Shown here: positions 30,003 to 38,013 of the stretch, piece after piece | How the letters are laid out: each line of letters begins with the position of its first letter | Position numbering within the stretch: position 1 is the stretch's first letter | Source of the DNA: Ralstonia sp. SET104 | Lineage (GTDB): Bacteria; Pseudomonadota; Gammaproteobacteria; Burkholderiales; Burkholderiaceae | Length of the DNA stretch: 64,000 nt | Direction: 5' to 3' | Assembly: GCF_003851545.1 (NCBI RefSeq) | Contig: NZ_BHVX01000008.1 | Span: 62,001-126,000, forward strand | Program-made: the position numbers and the translations under genes | The notes under the pieces: generated by a model | Seen by the model: only the letters and a program-made list of their open reading frames with translations | Told to the model about the DNA's origin: nothing | Database searches by the model: none

Positions 30003-31440
30003 GCCGGCTCCAGCGCAGACCGCGCCAGCACGCGCGCGCAGCCTGCGTGCGCGGCTGGTGTTGTGGCTGGCGCTGCCGCTGGTGGTCTACGTGGCGGCCG
30101 ATGGCTGGCTGGATCTGGCCGCCGCGCGCCACAACGCAGACCTCGTGCACTTCCACGCACTCGACACTGCCGCGCAGATGATCAGCGGCCAGATCGAATG
30201 GGACGAAGGCCGCCTGCGCGTGTCGGTGCCGCCGGCCGCGCTGGCGGTGTTTGCGGCGCCGGAAACGCCCGTACGCGATCAGGTGGCGTACCAGGTGAGC
30301 ACCGAGCATGGCCGCCTGCTGGCCGGTCGGCTCGACTTCGGCACGCGCCCGGCATTCGACGCCGCGGGCCTGGCTGATGCCGGCACCTATACCGACACCG
30401 TGGAGGGCCAAGCCGTGCACGTGGCCGCCGTGGTACGCACCATGTACGACGCTGGCCGCATTGAACGCGTTGTCACGCGCGTTGCGCAAACCATGAACGG
30501 CCGCGACGCGATGGTCCGCCAACTGTGGTGGCCTGCCACCGTACGTCAGCTCGCGCTCGTGGGGCTGGCGCTGGCGATGATCCTCATTGGCCTGACGCTG
30601 GAATTGCGGCCGATCCTGCGGCTGGCGGGCAACGTGTCGGCACGTGCGCCGACGGACCTCGCGCCGCTCGACCCCAGCGGCCTGCAGCACGAACTGCAGC
30701 CGATTGCGGGCGCGTTTAACCAGTACCTGCAGCGCATTGCCGACAATGCGATCACGCAGAAGCGCTTCATTGCCGATGCCGCGCACCAGATGCGCACGCC
30801 GCTGGCGATTCTCGATACACAGATGCAGGTGGCGTCGCAGACCAACGCCGATGCGGCGCTGCACGAAGTCCTCAAAGCCGCGCGAACGAGCACGCGCAAC
30901 CTGGCGGACCTCATCAACGACTTGCTGCTGCTCTCGCAAGCCGAAGCGTCGGCCGCGACAAGCGAGGCGGTCGATCTCTCGCAGGTGGCGCGCACCGTGC
31001 TGGAAGACCTCGCGCTGCTGGCCGATGGTCGCCGTATTGATCTGGGGATTGAGCTTGCCGAGCAGCCCGTGTGGACGTCGGGCAACCGCACGCTGATTGC
31101 CGCTTTGCTGTTCAACCTGGTCGACAACGCCGTGCGCTACACGCAGGAAGGCGGCCACGTGACGGTGCAAGTGTCGGCGGATTACGGCTGGGCGATGCTG
31201 ACCGTGACCGACAACGGCCCTGGTATTCCGCCCGAGGCGTATGCACGCGTGTTCGAGCGTTTCACCCGCCTGGCGAGTGCGCACATTCAGCAGACGCAAG
31301 GCAGTGGCCTGGGGCTGGCGATTGTGCGGCAGATTGTTGATCGCATGGGCGGCCAGATTGCTCTGGCGCCGGGGCCGGGCGGCGCCGGGCTGGCGGTGAC
31401 GGTATGGCTGCGGCGGACGAGCGCGCCCGCCGTGGCGTAA
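29980..31440 (+). CDS. Sensor histidine kinase (TctE-like)
   Basis: 486 residues. Transmembrane helices near 26-45 and 185-205 enclose a periplasmic 2CSK-type domain. Kinase motifs: H box AAHQMRTPLAIL (His-Gln in place of the common His-Glu, as in TctE), NLVDNAVRYT, DNGPGIPPEA and GSGLGLAIV. It partners the overlapping response regulator; the lone binding protein on the other strand may feed it a signal (inference). Confidence 0.9.
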   Translation: MPLSRSPEPAPAQTAPARARSLRARLVLWLALPLVVYVAADGWLDLAAARHNADLVHFHALDTAAQMISGQIEWDEGRLRVSVPPAALAVFAAPETPVRDQVAYQVSTEHGRLLAGRLDFGTRPAFDAAGLADAGTYTDTVEGQAVHVAAVVRTMYDAGRIERVVTRVAQTMNGRDAMVRQLWWPATVRQLALVGLALAMILIGLTLELRPILRLAGNVSARAPTDLAPLDPSGLQHELQPIAGAFNQYLQRIADNAITQKRFIADAAHQMRTPLAILDTQMQVASQTNADAALHEVLKAARTSTRNLADLINDLLLLSQAEASAATSEAVDLSQVARTVLEDLALLADGRRIDLGIELAEQPVWTSGNRTLIAALLFNLVDNAVRYTQEGGHVTVQVSADYGWAMLTVTDNGPGIPPEAYARVFERFTRLASAHIQQTQGSGLGLAIVRQIVDRMGGQIALAPGPGGAGLAVTVWLRRTSAPAVA

Positions 31441-31483
31441 GTCTTGGCCCCTTGCCGATTCGTTTTGATGGGCAGGGCGCGCG

Positions 31484-31510
31484 CAAGAAAAACGGCCCCA
31501 CGCGGGGGCC
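31484..31510 (-). terminator. Intrinsic terminator of the DUF4142 gene
   Basis: On the minus strand GGCCCC (31510-31505) pairs with GGGGCC (31499-31494) and is followed by GTTTTTCTT. It serves the minus-strand gene ending at 31535; the plus-strand kinase stops 44 bp away. Confidence 0.65.
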
Positions 31511-31534
31511 ATCTCCTGAAGGGTTCGAGCGGAT

Positions 31535-32071
31535 CTACTTGGCCGTCTTGAGCTGCTCCGCCATCTGCAAATGCTCGCGCAGCGCGGGCAGATTGTGCGC
31601 GAAGAAGGCCTTGATATCGGGGTCCTTCGCGTTCTTCGATGCCTGGTCGAACAGTGTGACGGCTTCCTTGTGCGCTTTCACGCCCACCTCGTCGGCATAG
31701 GTGCGGTCGTATTTCGCGCCCTCCAGCGTGCCGAGCTTGTCGAGTTTGGCGCGCTCGTCGGCGGGCAACGCATCTGGCACGGCAATGCCCTTTTTACTGG
31801 CCAGCGTTTTCAGTTCGTCGCCGACGGCGGTGTGGTCCTTCACCATGCGTTGCGCGAAGGCGCGCACATCGGGGTTGCTGGCGCGGGTGACGGCGGTCTG
31901 GCTGGCCTGCACTTCCATCATGCCGGCCGTGGCAGCCTTGGTCACGTAAGTGGTATCGGCCTTGTCCGCAGCGGCCGAAGCCACATCCAGCGCGCCAAAA
32001 AAGCCGAGCCCGCCTGCCAGGCACAGCGCGGCAATGCGCCGCGCGCCAAATCGGTGTTTCGATGTCTTCAT
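31535..32071 (-). CDS. DUF4142 exported protein
   Basis: 178 residues with a signal peptide (GGLGFFGALDVASAA). The mature four-helix DUF4142 domain shows AATAGMMEVQASQTAVTRASNPDVRAFAQRMVKDHTAVGDEL, the ferritin-like family pattern. Function unknown; members often accompany stress genes. ATG 32071 gives the signal peptide; 13 extra codons upstream do not. Likely cotranscribed with the DUF2795 gene upstream (28 bp). Confidence 0.85.
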   Translation of the reverse strand: MKTSKHRFGARRIAALCLAGGLGFFGALDVASAAADKADTTYVTKAATAGMMEVQASQTAVTRASNPDVRAFAQRMVKDHTAVGDELKTLASKKGIAVPDALPADERAKLDKLGTLEGAKYDRTYADEVGVKAHKEAVTLFDQASKNAKDPDIKAFFAHNLPALREHLQMAEQLKTAK

Positions 32072-32099
32072 GGGAATCGTCCTCCTGTGCGGGCGCGCG

Positions 32100-32468
32100 T
32101 CAGGTCTCATGGCCTATGGCCTTGGAGACGGCGGCCGGCGAGTCGTACTCGTCATCGGGCATCTTGCGCAGGGTTTGCAGGGTGCTGTCGTCGGCACCAT
32201 TGGCTTGCGCGGTCTTGAGCAGATCCTGCCTCTTGGCCGGATACGAAGCGCCCTTCAGCGCCTTCTGGATGCCGATGGGCGAATGCGTGGCGTGCTCGCG
32301 CCCATGGGTGCCTGGCGTGCCGCGTTCGTGCGACTTGGCACCGGCGCGTTCAGTGGATTTGCCGTGGCTGGCGTGTCCCCCTTGTTCGCCTGATGCGCTG
32401 CCGTGTTTGCTGTGCGACGCCGTTTTCGAATGCGACGCGTGCTTGCTCTTGTCGCGAGTCGGTTTCAT
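32100..32468 (-). CDS. DUF2795 protein with His/Ser/Lys-rich N-terminus
   Basis: 122 residues. The first half is low-complexity (HASHSK repeats, Gly/His/Ser-rich, about residues 10-62); the second half has the DUF2795 core PIGIQKALKGASYPAKRQDLL and then LRKMPDDEYDSPAAVSKAIG. The family is small and of unknown function; the basic, His-rich tail suggests nucleic-acid or metal contacts (inference). Confidence 0.8.
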   Translation of the reverse strand: MKPTRDKSKHASHSKTASHSKHGSASGEQGGHASHGKSTERAGAKSHERGTPGTHGREHATHSPIGIQKALKGASYPAKRQDLLKTAQANGADDSTLQTLRKMPDDEYDSPAAVSKAIGHET

Positions 32469-32593
32469 GACACCTCCGCTGGTCGGTTGATCGGGCCGTC
32501 ACCGGGAATGGCGCGGCCGACAACGGTTTCGCAGCACTGAACATGCCTGCGATGCCGCAAAAACCCGCGGAGATGAAACGCGCGACGGCGCGG

Positions 32594-33076
32594 CTACGTG
32601 TGCGCTGCCGCCTTGGCACGTGAGCGCGGCATCGGCAAGGACTTGGCCTCCCCCAGCGCCCGGCTGACCGCATTGGGCTTGTCAACGAGATCCTGCAGCG
32701 TGTAGCGGCCCAGCACCCCAAAGTACGCCTGCAATGCCGCGTGCAGCACGCCACGCAGCCCGCACACGCGCGTGATGACGCAGTTGTTGTGGTCGGCGTG
32801 GAAGCACTCGACCATGCGGAAGTCTGGCTCGGTAGCGCGCACCACGTCGCCCAGGTTGATTTCCTGCGCAGGACGGCCAAGTGTGATGCCGCCCGCACGC
32901 CCACGCACGGTGTGCAAGAAGCCGTCCTGCCCGAGCTGCTGCACGATCTTGATGAGGTGGTTCTTGGGAATGTCGAAGGCATCCGCAATGCGCTGGATCG
33001 TGACGAGCTCGTCCGGGTGTACGGCCACGTAGATCAGCGTGCGCAGGGCGTAGTCGGTGTAGTCGGTCAGTCGCAT
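32594..33076 (-). CDS. nsrR: Nitric-oxide-sensing Rrf2 repressor NsrR
   Basis: 160 residues. Starts MRLTDYTDYALRTLIYVAVH, an NsrR hallmark; wing-helix segment IADAFDIPKNHLIKIVQQLG; cluster-binding cysteines in ECFHADHNNCVITRVCG (three Cys). It holds an Fe-S cluster that NO destroys, releasing target promoters. Divergent from hmp-nnrS, which it very likely represses. ATG 33076 fits the family; the open frame runs 32 codons further. Confidence 0.92.
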   Translation of the reverse strand: MRLTDYTDYALRTLIYVAVHPDELVTIQRIADAFDIPKNHLIKIVQQLGQDGFLHTVRGRAGGITLGRPAQEINLGDVVRATEPDFRMVECFHADHNNCVITRVCGLRGVLHAALQAYFGVLGRYTLQDLVDKPNAVSRALGEAKSLPMPRSRAKAAAHT

Positions 33077-33112
33077 GGCGCGCGCGCGGGGGTGCCGCGA
33101 GTGGAAACATTC

Positions 33113-33151
33113 ATAAGAGACACATCTTATCGGGAAGTTGCACTTAAGATG
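33113..33151. promoter_or_regulatory. Candidate NsrR operator between nsrR and hmp
   Basis: ATAAGA (33113-33118) and TCTTAT (33125-33130) are inverted with a 6-base centre, and CATCTTA (33123-33129) is inverted against TAAGATG (33145-33151). AAGATG-type half-sites match the known NsrR consensus. Only 37 bp before nsrR, so it may also give autoregulation. Confidence 0.55.
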
Positions 33152-33171
33152 CGCCGGTTTGCCGCAGCTCA

Positions 33172-33280
33172 ATTTGTTGCATCACAAATATACGTTTAAT
33201 AGAATCCAATGCAGCGGTTGCCTGGGTGTCCGGCAATCCAGAACAAAGCGTGACGGCGCCCCCCGTCTTATTTGTTGCAT
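33172..33280 (+). repeat. Two copies of ATTTGTTGCAT before hmp
   Basis: The 11-mer ATTTGTTGCAT occurs at 33172-33182 and 33270-33280 in an AT-rich stretch of the hmp leader. The second copy ends 25 bases before the hmp ATG. The pair may be regulator sites; no known consensus is recognised. Confidence 0.45.
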
Positions 33281-33305
33281 ATTTCACGCATATTTGGAGT
33301 CCAGC

Positions 33306-34511
33306 ATGCTGTCCGACAAGTCCAAGCCCTATATCGATGCCAGCGTTCCTGTGCTGCGCGAGCACGGCTTGACCATCACCCAGACCTTCTATCGCAACAT
33401 GTTTGCCAGCCACCCCGAGCTGACCAACGTGTTCAACATGGGCAACCAGGCCAATGGGTCGCAGCAGCAGTCGCTGGCTTCCGCGGTGTTTGCGTACGCC
33501 GCCAACCATGGCAACAACGCGGCGCTGGGGCCGGTTGTCAACCGCATCGTGCACAAGCACGCTGCCGTGGGCATCAAACCGAGCCACTACCCGATCGTCG
33601 CCCGCCACCTGCTGGGTGCGATTGCCGAAGTGCTGGGCGATGCCGCCACGCCGGATCTGCTTGCCGCCTGGGATGAAGCCTACTGGTTGCTCGCCGCCGA
33701 ATTGATCGCCGCTGAAGCGCGCCTGTATCAGCACACCGGCAGCGGCCCCGACCATCGCCAGCCCGTGCGCATTGTCGAGCGCCGTCAGCAGGCCGAAGAC
33801 GTCGTCTCGCTCACGCTCGAAGCCGTGGGCGACGCACCGTTGGCCGATTTCCTGCCGGGCCAGTACATCTCTGTGCAGGTGGAGCTGGCACCGGGCGCAC
33901 TGCAGCAGCGCCAGTACAGCCTGTCGGATGCGCCGAATGGCCGCACGTGGCGCATCTCGGTCAAGCGCGACGCCGGCGACGGTGATCGCCCGGCCGGCAC
34001 GGTGTCGAGCTGGCTGCACGCCAATGCACGCGAAGGCGACGTCCTGCTGGTCAGCCAGCCCTACGGCGATTTCGTGCCGCAACTCGCCACCGACAACCCG
34101 ATCGTGCTGATGTCGGCCGGCGTTGGCATCACGCCGATGATTTCGGCGCTCAACACGCTCGCGCAGCAGAGCAGCGCACGCAAGATCGTGTTCAGCCATG
34201 CGGGTCGCGCAGCCTCGTACGTGGCCCATGCAGATGATCTGGAACGTGCCGCGCAGGCCTTGCCGGCGTTCGAGGCGCACGTGTTCCTGGAGTCGGGTGA
34301 AGACACGCAATTTGCATCGCGCCCCGCGCAGCCCGGCCGCATGACGGTCGACACGTTCGTGCGCGACAACGCGGCGGAGGCGGACTTCTACCTCTGCGGC
34401 CCGCTGCCGTTCATGCAGGCACAGCGTGCGGCGCTGCTCGCCAGTGGCGTGCCGTCGGAGCGCATCCACCGCGAAGTGTTCGGCCCTGACCTGCTGGACG
34501 ACATCCTCTGA
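33306..34511 (+). CDS. hmp: Flavohemoglobin Hmp (nitric oxide dioxygenase)
   Basis: 401 residues. N-terminal globin (MLSDKSKPYIDASVPVL; heme-ligand His in IVHKHAAVGI) and C-terminal reductase with the FAD motif RQYSLSDAP and NAD-binding VLMSAGVGITPMISAL, ending EVFGPD. It turns NO plus O2 into nitrate. The frame is open 56 codons further up, but the globin fold begins at 33306, which follows GGAG (33296-33299). First gene of the NsrR-controlled unit with nnrS. Confidence 0.95.
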   Translation: MLSDKSKPYIDASVPVLREHGLTITQTFYRNMFASHPELTNVFNMGNQANGSQQQSLASAVFAYAANHGNNAALGPVVNRIVHKHAAVGIKPSHYPIVARHLLGAIAEVLGDAATPDLLAAWDEAYWLLAAELIAAEARLYQHTGSGPDHRQPVRIVERRQQAEDVVSLTLEAVGDAPLADFLPGQYISVQVELAPGALQQRQYSLSDAPNGRTWRISVKRDAGDGDRPAGTVSSWLHANAREGDVLLVSQPYGDFVPQLATDNPIVLMSAGVGITPMISALNTLAQQSSARKIVFSHAGRAASYVAHADDLERAAQALPAFEAHVFLESGEDTQFASRPAQPGRMTVDTFVRDNAAEADFYLCGPLPFMQAQRAALLASGVPSERIHREVFGPDLLDDIL

Positions 34512-34531
34512 CCAGAACCACGGAGTTCACC

Positions 34532-35746
34532 ATGCCCCGCCCCGCCCCGCTGCTCACCATCGGCAAGCCTGACCCGGCAAGCCGCTTGCCTTACGCGGGG
34601 CGTGCTGTCTTCGCGCTCGGTTTCCGGCCGTTCTACTTGCTGGCGGCCGCGTTTGCCGCGCTGGGTATGGCGTTGTGGGCTGCCCTGCTGTTGGGCGTGC
34701 TGCCGTCGGCGCACGGCCCGGCCACCATGGCGCCGCTGTTCTGGCACGCGCACGAGATGGTGTTTGGCTTTGCGACGGCGGTGGTGGTCGGCTTCCTCTT
34801 CACCGCTGGCAAAAACTGGACGGGCCTGCAGACGCCGCAAGGCACGCAGCTCGCCGCGCTGGCTGCCTTATGGCTGGCGGCGCGCGTGCTGATGTGGACC
34901 GGCCCCGTTGCGCTGGCAGTGGTGGCCGACGTGGCCTTCCTGCCCGCATGTGGCTTGGCGTTCCTGCGTGTCCTCCGGCGCGCGAAGAGCGCACGCAACT
35001 ATGGCCTGGCGATCGCGTTGCTGGTGCTCGGCACCGTCAACGCCATGTTCCATGCGGCGCTGACACTGGATGCGCCGCTGGTTGCATTGCGTTGCCTGGA
35101 TGCGGCCGCGGGCTTGGTCTGCCTGTTCGTCACTGTGATCGGCGGGCGTGTCATCCCGATGTTCACGTCCAACGCAGTGCCTGGCGCGCGTGTGCGGCGT
35201 GTTGTGTGGGCCGAGCGCGCAATCGTGCCGGCAACGGCGTTCGCGGTCGTCATGTTGGCGACGCCTCTTCAGGGCATCGTTCCCGCCATCGTGTTTGCAG
35301 CGGCGGCAGTGGTGCAGGCCGTCCGCTGGGCTGGCTGGGACACGCGCCGCACACTGCGCACGCCCATCGTTTCCATCCTGCATGTGGCATATGCCTTCCT
35401 GCCGATCGGCTTTGCCATGCTGGCCGCGGCGGCACTTGGTTGGGGCGATCGCTCCACCGCGCTGCATGCGCTCACGGCCGGGGCCATTGGCGGTGCCATC
35501 ATCGCGATGATCACGCGCACCGCGCTGGGCCACACCGGGCGGATGTTGCGCACGGGCTGGGCAGAAAACTTCGCCTACGCCGCCATCGCGCTGGCAGCAC
35601 TTGTGCGGGTGGCTGGCCCTGCGTTGCTGCCGCGCGGGGTGTGGGTCGGCGGGGCGAGCGTGCTGTGGGTGGCGGCGTTTGTGGTGTATCTGTGGCGCTA
35701 CACACCGTGGCTGATGGCGCCGCGCGCTGACGGCCGGGAAGGCTGA
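34532..35746 (+). CDS. nnrS: NnrS-family membrane protein
   Basis: 404 residues, about 12 hydrophobic helices. Family motifs: FALGFRPFYLLAAAFA, LFWHAHEMVFGFA, and MITRTALGHTGR with conserved His residues likely to bind heme. NnrS proteins protect cells from nitrosative stress. It begins 20 bp after hmp and shares its promoter. Confidence 0.92.
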   Translation: MPRPAPLLTIGKPDPASRLPYAGRAVFALGFRPFYLLAAAFAALGMALWAALLLGVLPSAHGPATMAPLFWHAHEMVFGFATAVVVGFLFTAGKNWTGLQTPQGTQLAALAALWLAARVLMWTGPVALAVVADVAFLPACGLAFLRVLRRAKSARNYGLAIALLVLGTVNAMFHAALTLDAPLVALRCLDAAAGLVCLFVTVIGGRVIPMFTSNAVPGARVRRVVWAERAIVPATAFAVVMLATPLQGIVPAIVFAAAAVVQAVRWAGWDTRRTLRTPIVSILHVAYAFLPIGFAMLAAAALGWGDRSTALHALTAGAIGGAIIAMITRTALGHTGRMLRTGWAENFAYAAIALAALVRVAGPALLPRGVWVGGASVLWVAAFVVYLWRYTPWLMAPRADGREG

Positions 35747-35825
35747 GCTTCAACGTTGCCGGTCTGCCGCCTTCTTGCCGGCAGCTACGTAGAATGGCGC
35801 AGCCCCTTCGCACACTGCGCCCACG

Positions 35826-37283
35826 ATGGATGTCCATCTAACGATCCATGGCCGGCATGATCTTGCCGGCCAGCTCTATCAGCAACTCCGCACCGCCATC
35901 CTTGATGGCCGGCTCGTGCCGGGCGAGCGCTTGCCCTCCACGCGCGACCTGGCGCTGCAGATTGGCGTGTCGCGCAAGACCACGCTCGATGTGTTCGAAC
36001 GCCTCATCGCCGAGGGCTATCTGCGCTCGCGCGCCGGATCCGGCACCTTCGTCGCCGAGGCCACCGGAGGGTTGCGCGCCCGTACGCCCGCGGCCTCGCC
36101 TGCTGCGCAACTGGCCTCGCCCGCGCCGGCCGTACGCACGTTCGACACCTCCTGGAACACCATGCCCGCGGTGCTGCCCATGCCGCGCACAAACGTTGTC
36201 TACGACTTCGTTGGCGGTGTAACGGAGAAGCGCCTGTTCCCCTTTGATGTGTGGCGCCGTTGTGTGGCGCACGCGTTGCGCCAGCAGGCGCGTGGGCGCG
36301 GCGGCTATCACGACCCGGCGGGGGACGAGGCGCTGCGCCTGGCGATCTCGCGCTATCTGGCGTTCAGCCGCGCCGTGGTGTGTGCGTGGGCCGATATTGT
36401 TGTTACGCACGGCGCGCAGCAGGCCATCAACCTGATCGCACGCGTGCTGGTGCGCCCAGGCGATACGGTGGCGGTGGAAGACCCCGGCTATCCGCCCGCG
36501 CGCATTGCGCTGCAGGCGCTGGGCGCCAACGTGGTGCCGGTGCCCGTGGATGCCGAAGGGTTGATCGTTGATGCGCTGCCGCCGCACGCCAAGCTCGTCT
36601 ACGTGACGCCGTCGCACCAGTTTCCGCTCGGCATGCCGATGAGTCTCGCGCGCCGCGCGCAACTGCTCGACTGGGCGCAGCGCCATGACGCGCTCATCGT
36701 GGAAGACGACTACGACAGCGAGTTCCGCTTCGATGGCCGCCCGATGGAATCACTCAAGAGCCTGGATGCCGTAGGTTGCGTGGCCTACGTCGGCACGTTT
36801 TCCAAGACGATCTTTCCGGAGTTGCGCATCGGCTACGTGGTGCCGCCGCCCTCGCTGGTGGTGCCGCTGCGGCACGCCAAGCAGGTAGCCGACTTGCACA
36901 GTGAATCGCTCATGCAGGCGGCGCTGGCCAAGTTCATGCTTGATGGGGATTTCGGCAAATACCTGCGGCGCATGCACAAGGAATACGCCGCACGCCGCAA
37001 TGCGCTGCTGCAGCATCTGTGCGGGCCCCTGGCCCCGTGGCTGGTGCCTGTGCCATCTGCTGCCGGCATCCACATGGCGGCGCTGTTGCAAACGCCGTTG
37101 CCGGAGGCGGAGCTGGTGAAGCTGGCAGAGCGCGTGGGGGTGGGCCTATACGGCACTGCCAGGATGTATATGGCGCGGCCACCGCAGCCCGGTTTGCTGG
37201 TCGGCTACGGTCATGTAAACATCACGGAGATCGACGCGGGGCTCGGCAAGCTGGCGCAAGTGCTGGCCAAGGCGGTTACCTGA
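35826..37283 (+). CDS. MocR/PdxR-type regulator (GntR HTH plus aminotransferase domain)
   Basis: 485 residues. GntR helix-turn-helix (1-80: LAGQLYQQLRTAILDGRLVPG, LPSTRDLALQIGVSRKT), then a class-I aminotransferase-like domain with THGAQQAINL, EDPGYPPAR, DDYDSEFRFDG and the PLP lysine Lys327 in GTFSKT. It binds PLP and controls neighbours. The adjacent gene (37363) is an internally deleted CMD protein, its likely former target. Confidence 0.92.
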   Translation: MDVHLTIHGRHDLAGQLYQQLRTAILDGRLVPGERLPSTRDLALQIGVSRKTTLDVFERLIAEGYLRSRAGSGTFVAEATGGLRARTPAASPAAQLASPAPAVRTFDTSWNTMPAVLPMPRTNVVYDFVGGVTEKRLFPFDVWRRCVAHALRQQARGRGGYHDPAGDEALRLAISRYLAFSRAVVCAWADIVVTHGAQQAINLIARVLVRPGDTVAVEDPGYPPARIALQALGANVVPVPVDAEGLIVDALPPHAKLVYVTPSHQFPLGMPMSLARRAQLLDWAQRHDALIVEDDYDSEFRFDGRPMESLKSLDAVGCVAYVGTFSKTIFPELRIGYVVPPPSLVVPLRHAKQVADLHSESLMQAALAKFMLDGDFGKYLRRMHKEYAARRNALLQHLCGPLAPWLVPVPSAAGIHMAALLQTPLPEAELVKLAERVGVGLYGTARMYMARPPQPGLLVGYGHVNITEIDAGLGKLAQVLAKAVT

Positions 37284-37362
37284 TGTTCGTTGAGATTGAC
37301 GATTTCAAGGTGCCGCCACGGCCCCTGGACCGGCTTCCGTTCTCAAGCACAGGAGCCAAATC

Positions 37363-37524
37363 ATGCAAGCCCGCTGCCACTTCACCCAAAGCAATCCGGC
37401 CGCCCTCCCGGCCGTCATGCGTGCGCAGTTTTCCGATGCGGAGCTGGTCGACCTGACACTGCGGGTCTGCACCATCAACACGTGGAACCGGCAGGCGATC
37501 CGCTTTCGCAAGCTGCCGACCTGA
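37363..37524 (+). pseudogene. Internally deleted carboxymuconolactone-decarboxylase-family gene
   Basis: 53 residues in frame. CACAGGAG lies 7 bases before the ATG. The start MQARCHFTQSNPAALPAVM resembles the N-terminus of AhpD/CMD-like proteins and the end (FSDAELVDLTLRVCTINTWN then RQAIRFRKLPT) their C-terminus, but the middle, including the CxxC active site, is missing. CMD proteins are usually about 150 residues. Such genes often sit beside MocR regulators, so this is a decayed target. Comparison is by memory of the family. Confidence 0.6.
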
Positions 37525-37572
37525 GCGGCGCATATACTGCCTCGCACGGCGCGCACCGCACACGGAGGCTTC

Positions 37573-38010
37573 ATGCTGCACAACGTCCGCACCCTGAGCA
37601 TCAACGTCGACCGTCACTTCGATGACGTGGCCACGTTCTTGGCCGAGCCGCTGAATTTTCCGATCTGGGCGACCGGTCTGTCGGAGGGGCTGGCACCCGG
37701 CACGCAGGGTTCTGGCGCGGCGCCGGACGAGTGGATCGCCAAGGCAGCGCCCAACCCTGATAGCAGCGACGGCGTGGTGTTCATCCGCTTCAGCCCGCCC
37801 AACACCTTTGGTATTGCCGACCACTGGGTCCGCCTGCCCGACGGCGCGGTGATCTACGTGCCGCTGCGCGTGGTGCGCAACGGCGCGGGTACCACGGTGT
37901 CGCTCACGCTGTTCCAGCAGCCCAACATGGACGACGCGCAATTCGACGCCGACGCTGATTGGGTACAACGCGATCTGGCGAGATTGAAGATCGTGCTGGA
38001 AGCCGAATAG
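37573..38010 (+). CDS. SRPBCC-like protein of unknown function
   Basis: 145 residues, soluble. Lead LSINVDRHFDDVATFLAEPLNFPIWATG resembles START/SRPBCC domains (polyketide cyclase-like), with strand-rich remainder DHWVRLPDGAVIYVPLRVVRN. No catalytic residue is evident. It follows the CMD remnant and converges with an MFS gene 3 bp away. Confidence 0.65.
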   Translation: MLHNVRTLSINVDRHFDDVATFLAEPLNFPIWATGLSEGLAPGTQGSGAAPDEWIAKAAPNPDSSDGVVFIRFSPPNTFGIADHWVRLPDGAVIYVPLRVVRNGAGTTVSLTLFQQPNMDDAQFDADADWVQRDLARLKIVLEAE

Positions 38011-38013
38011 CGC

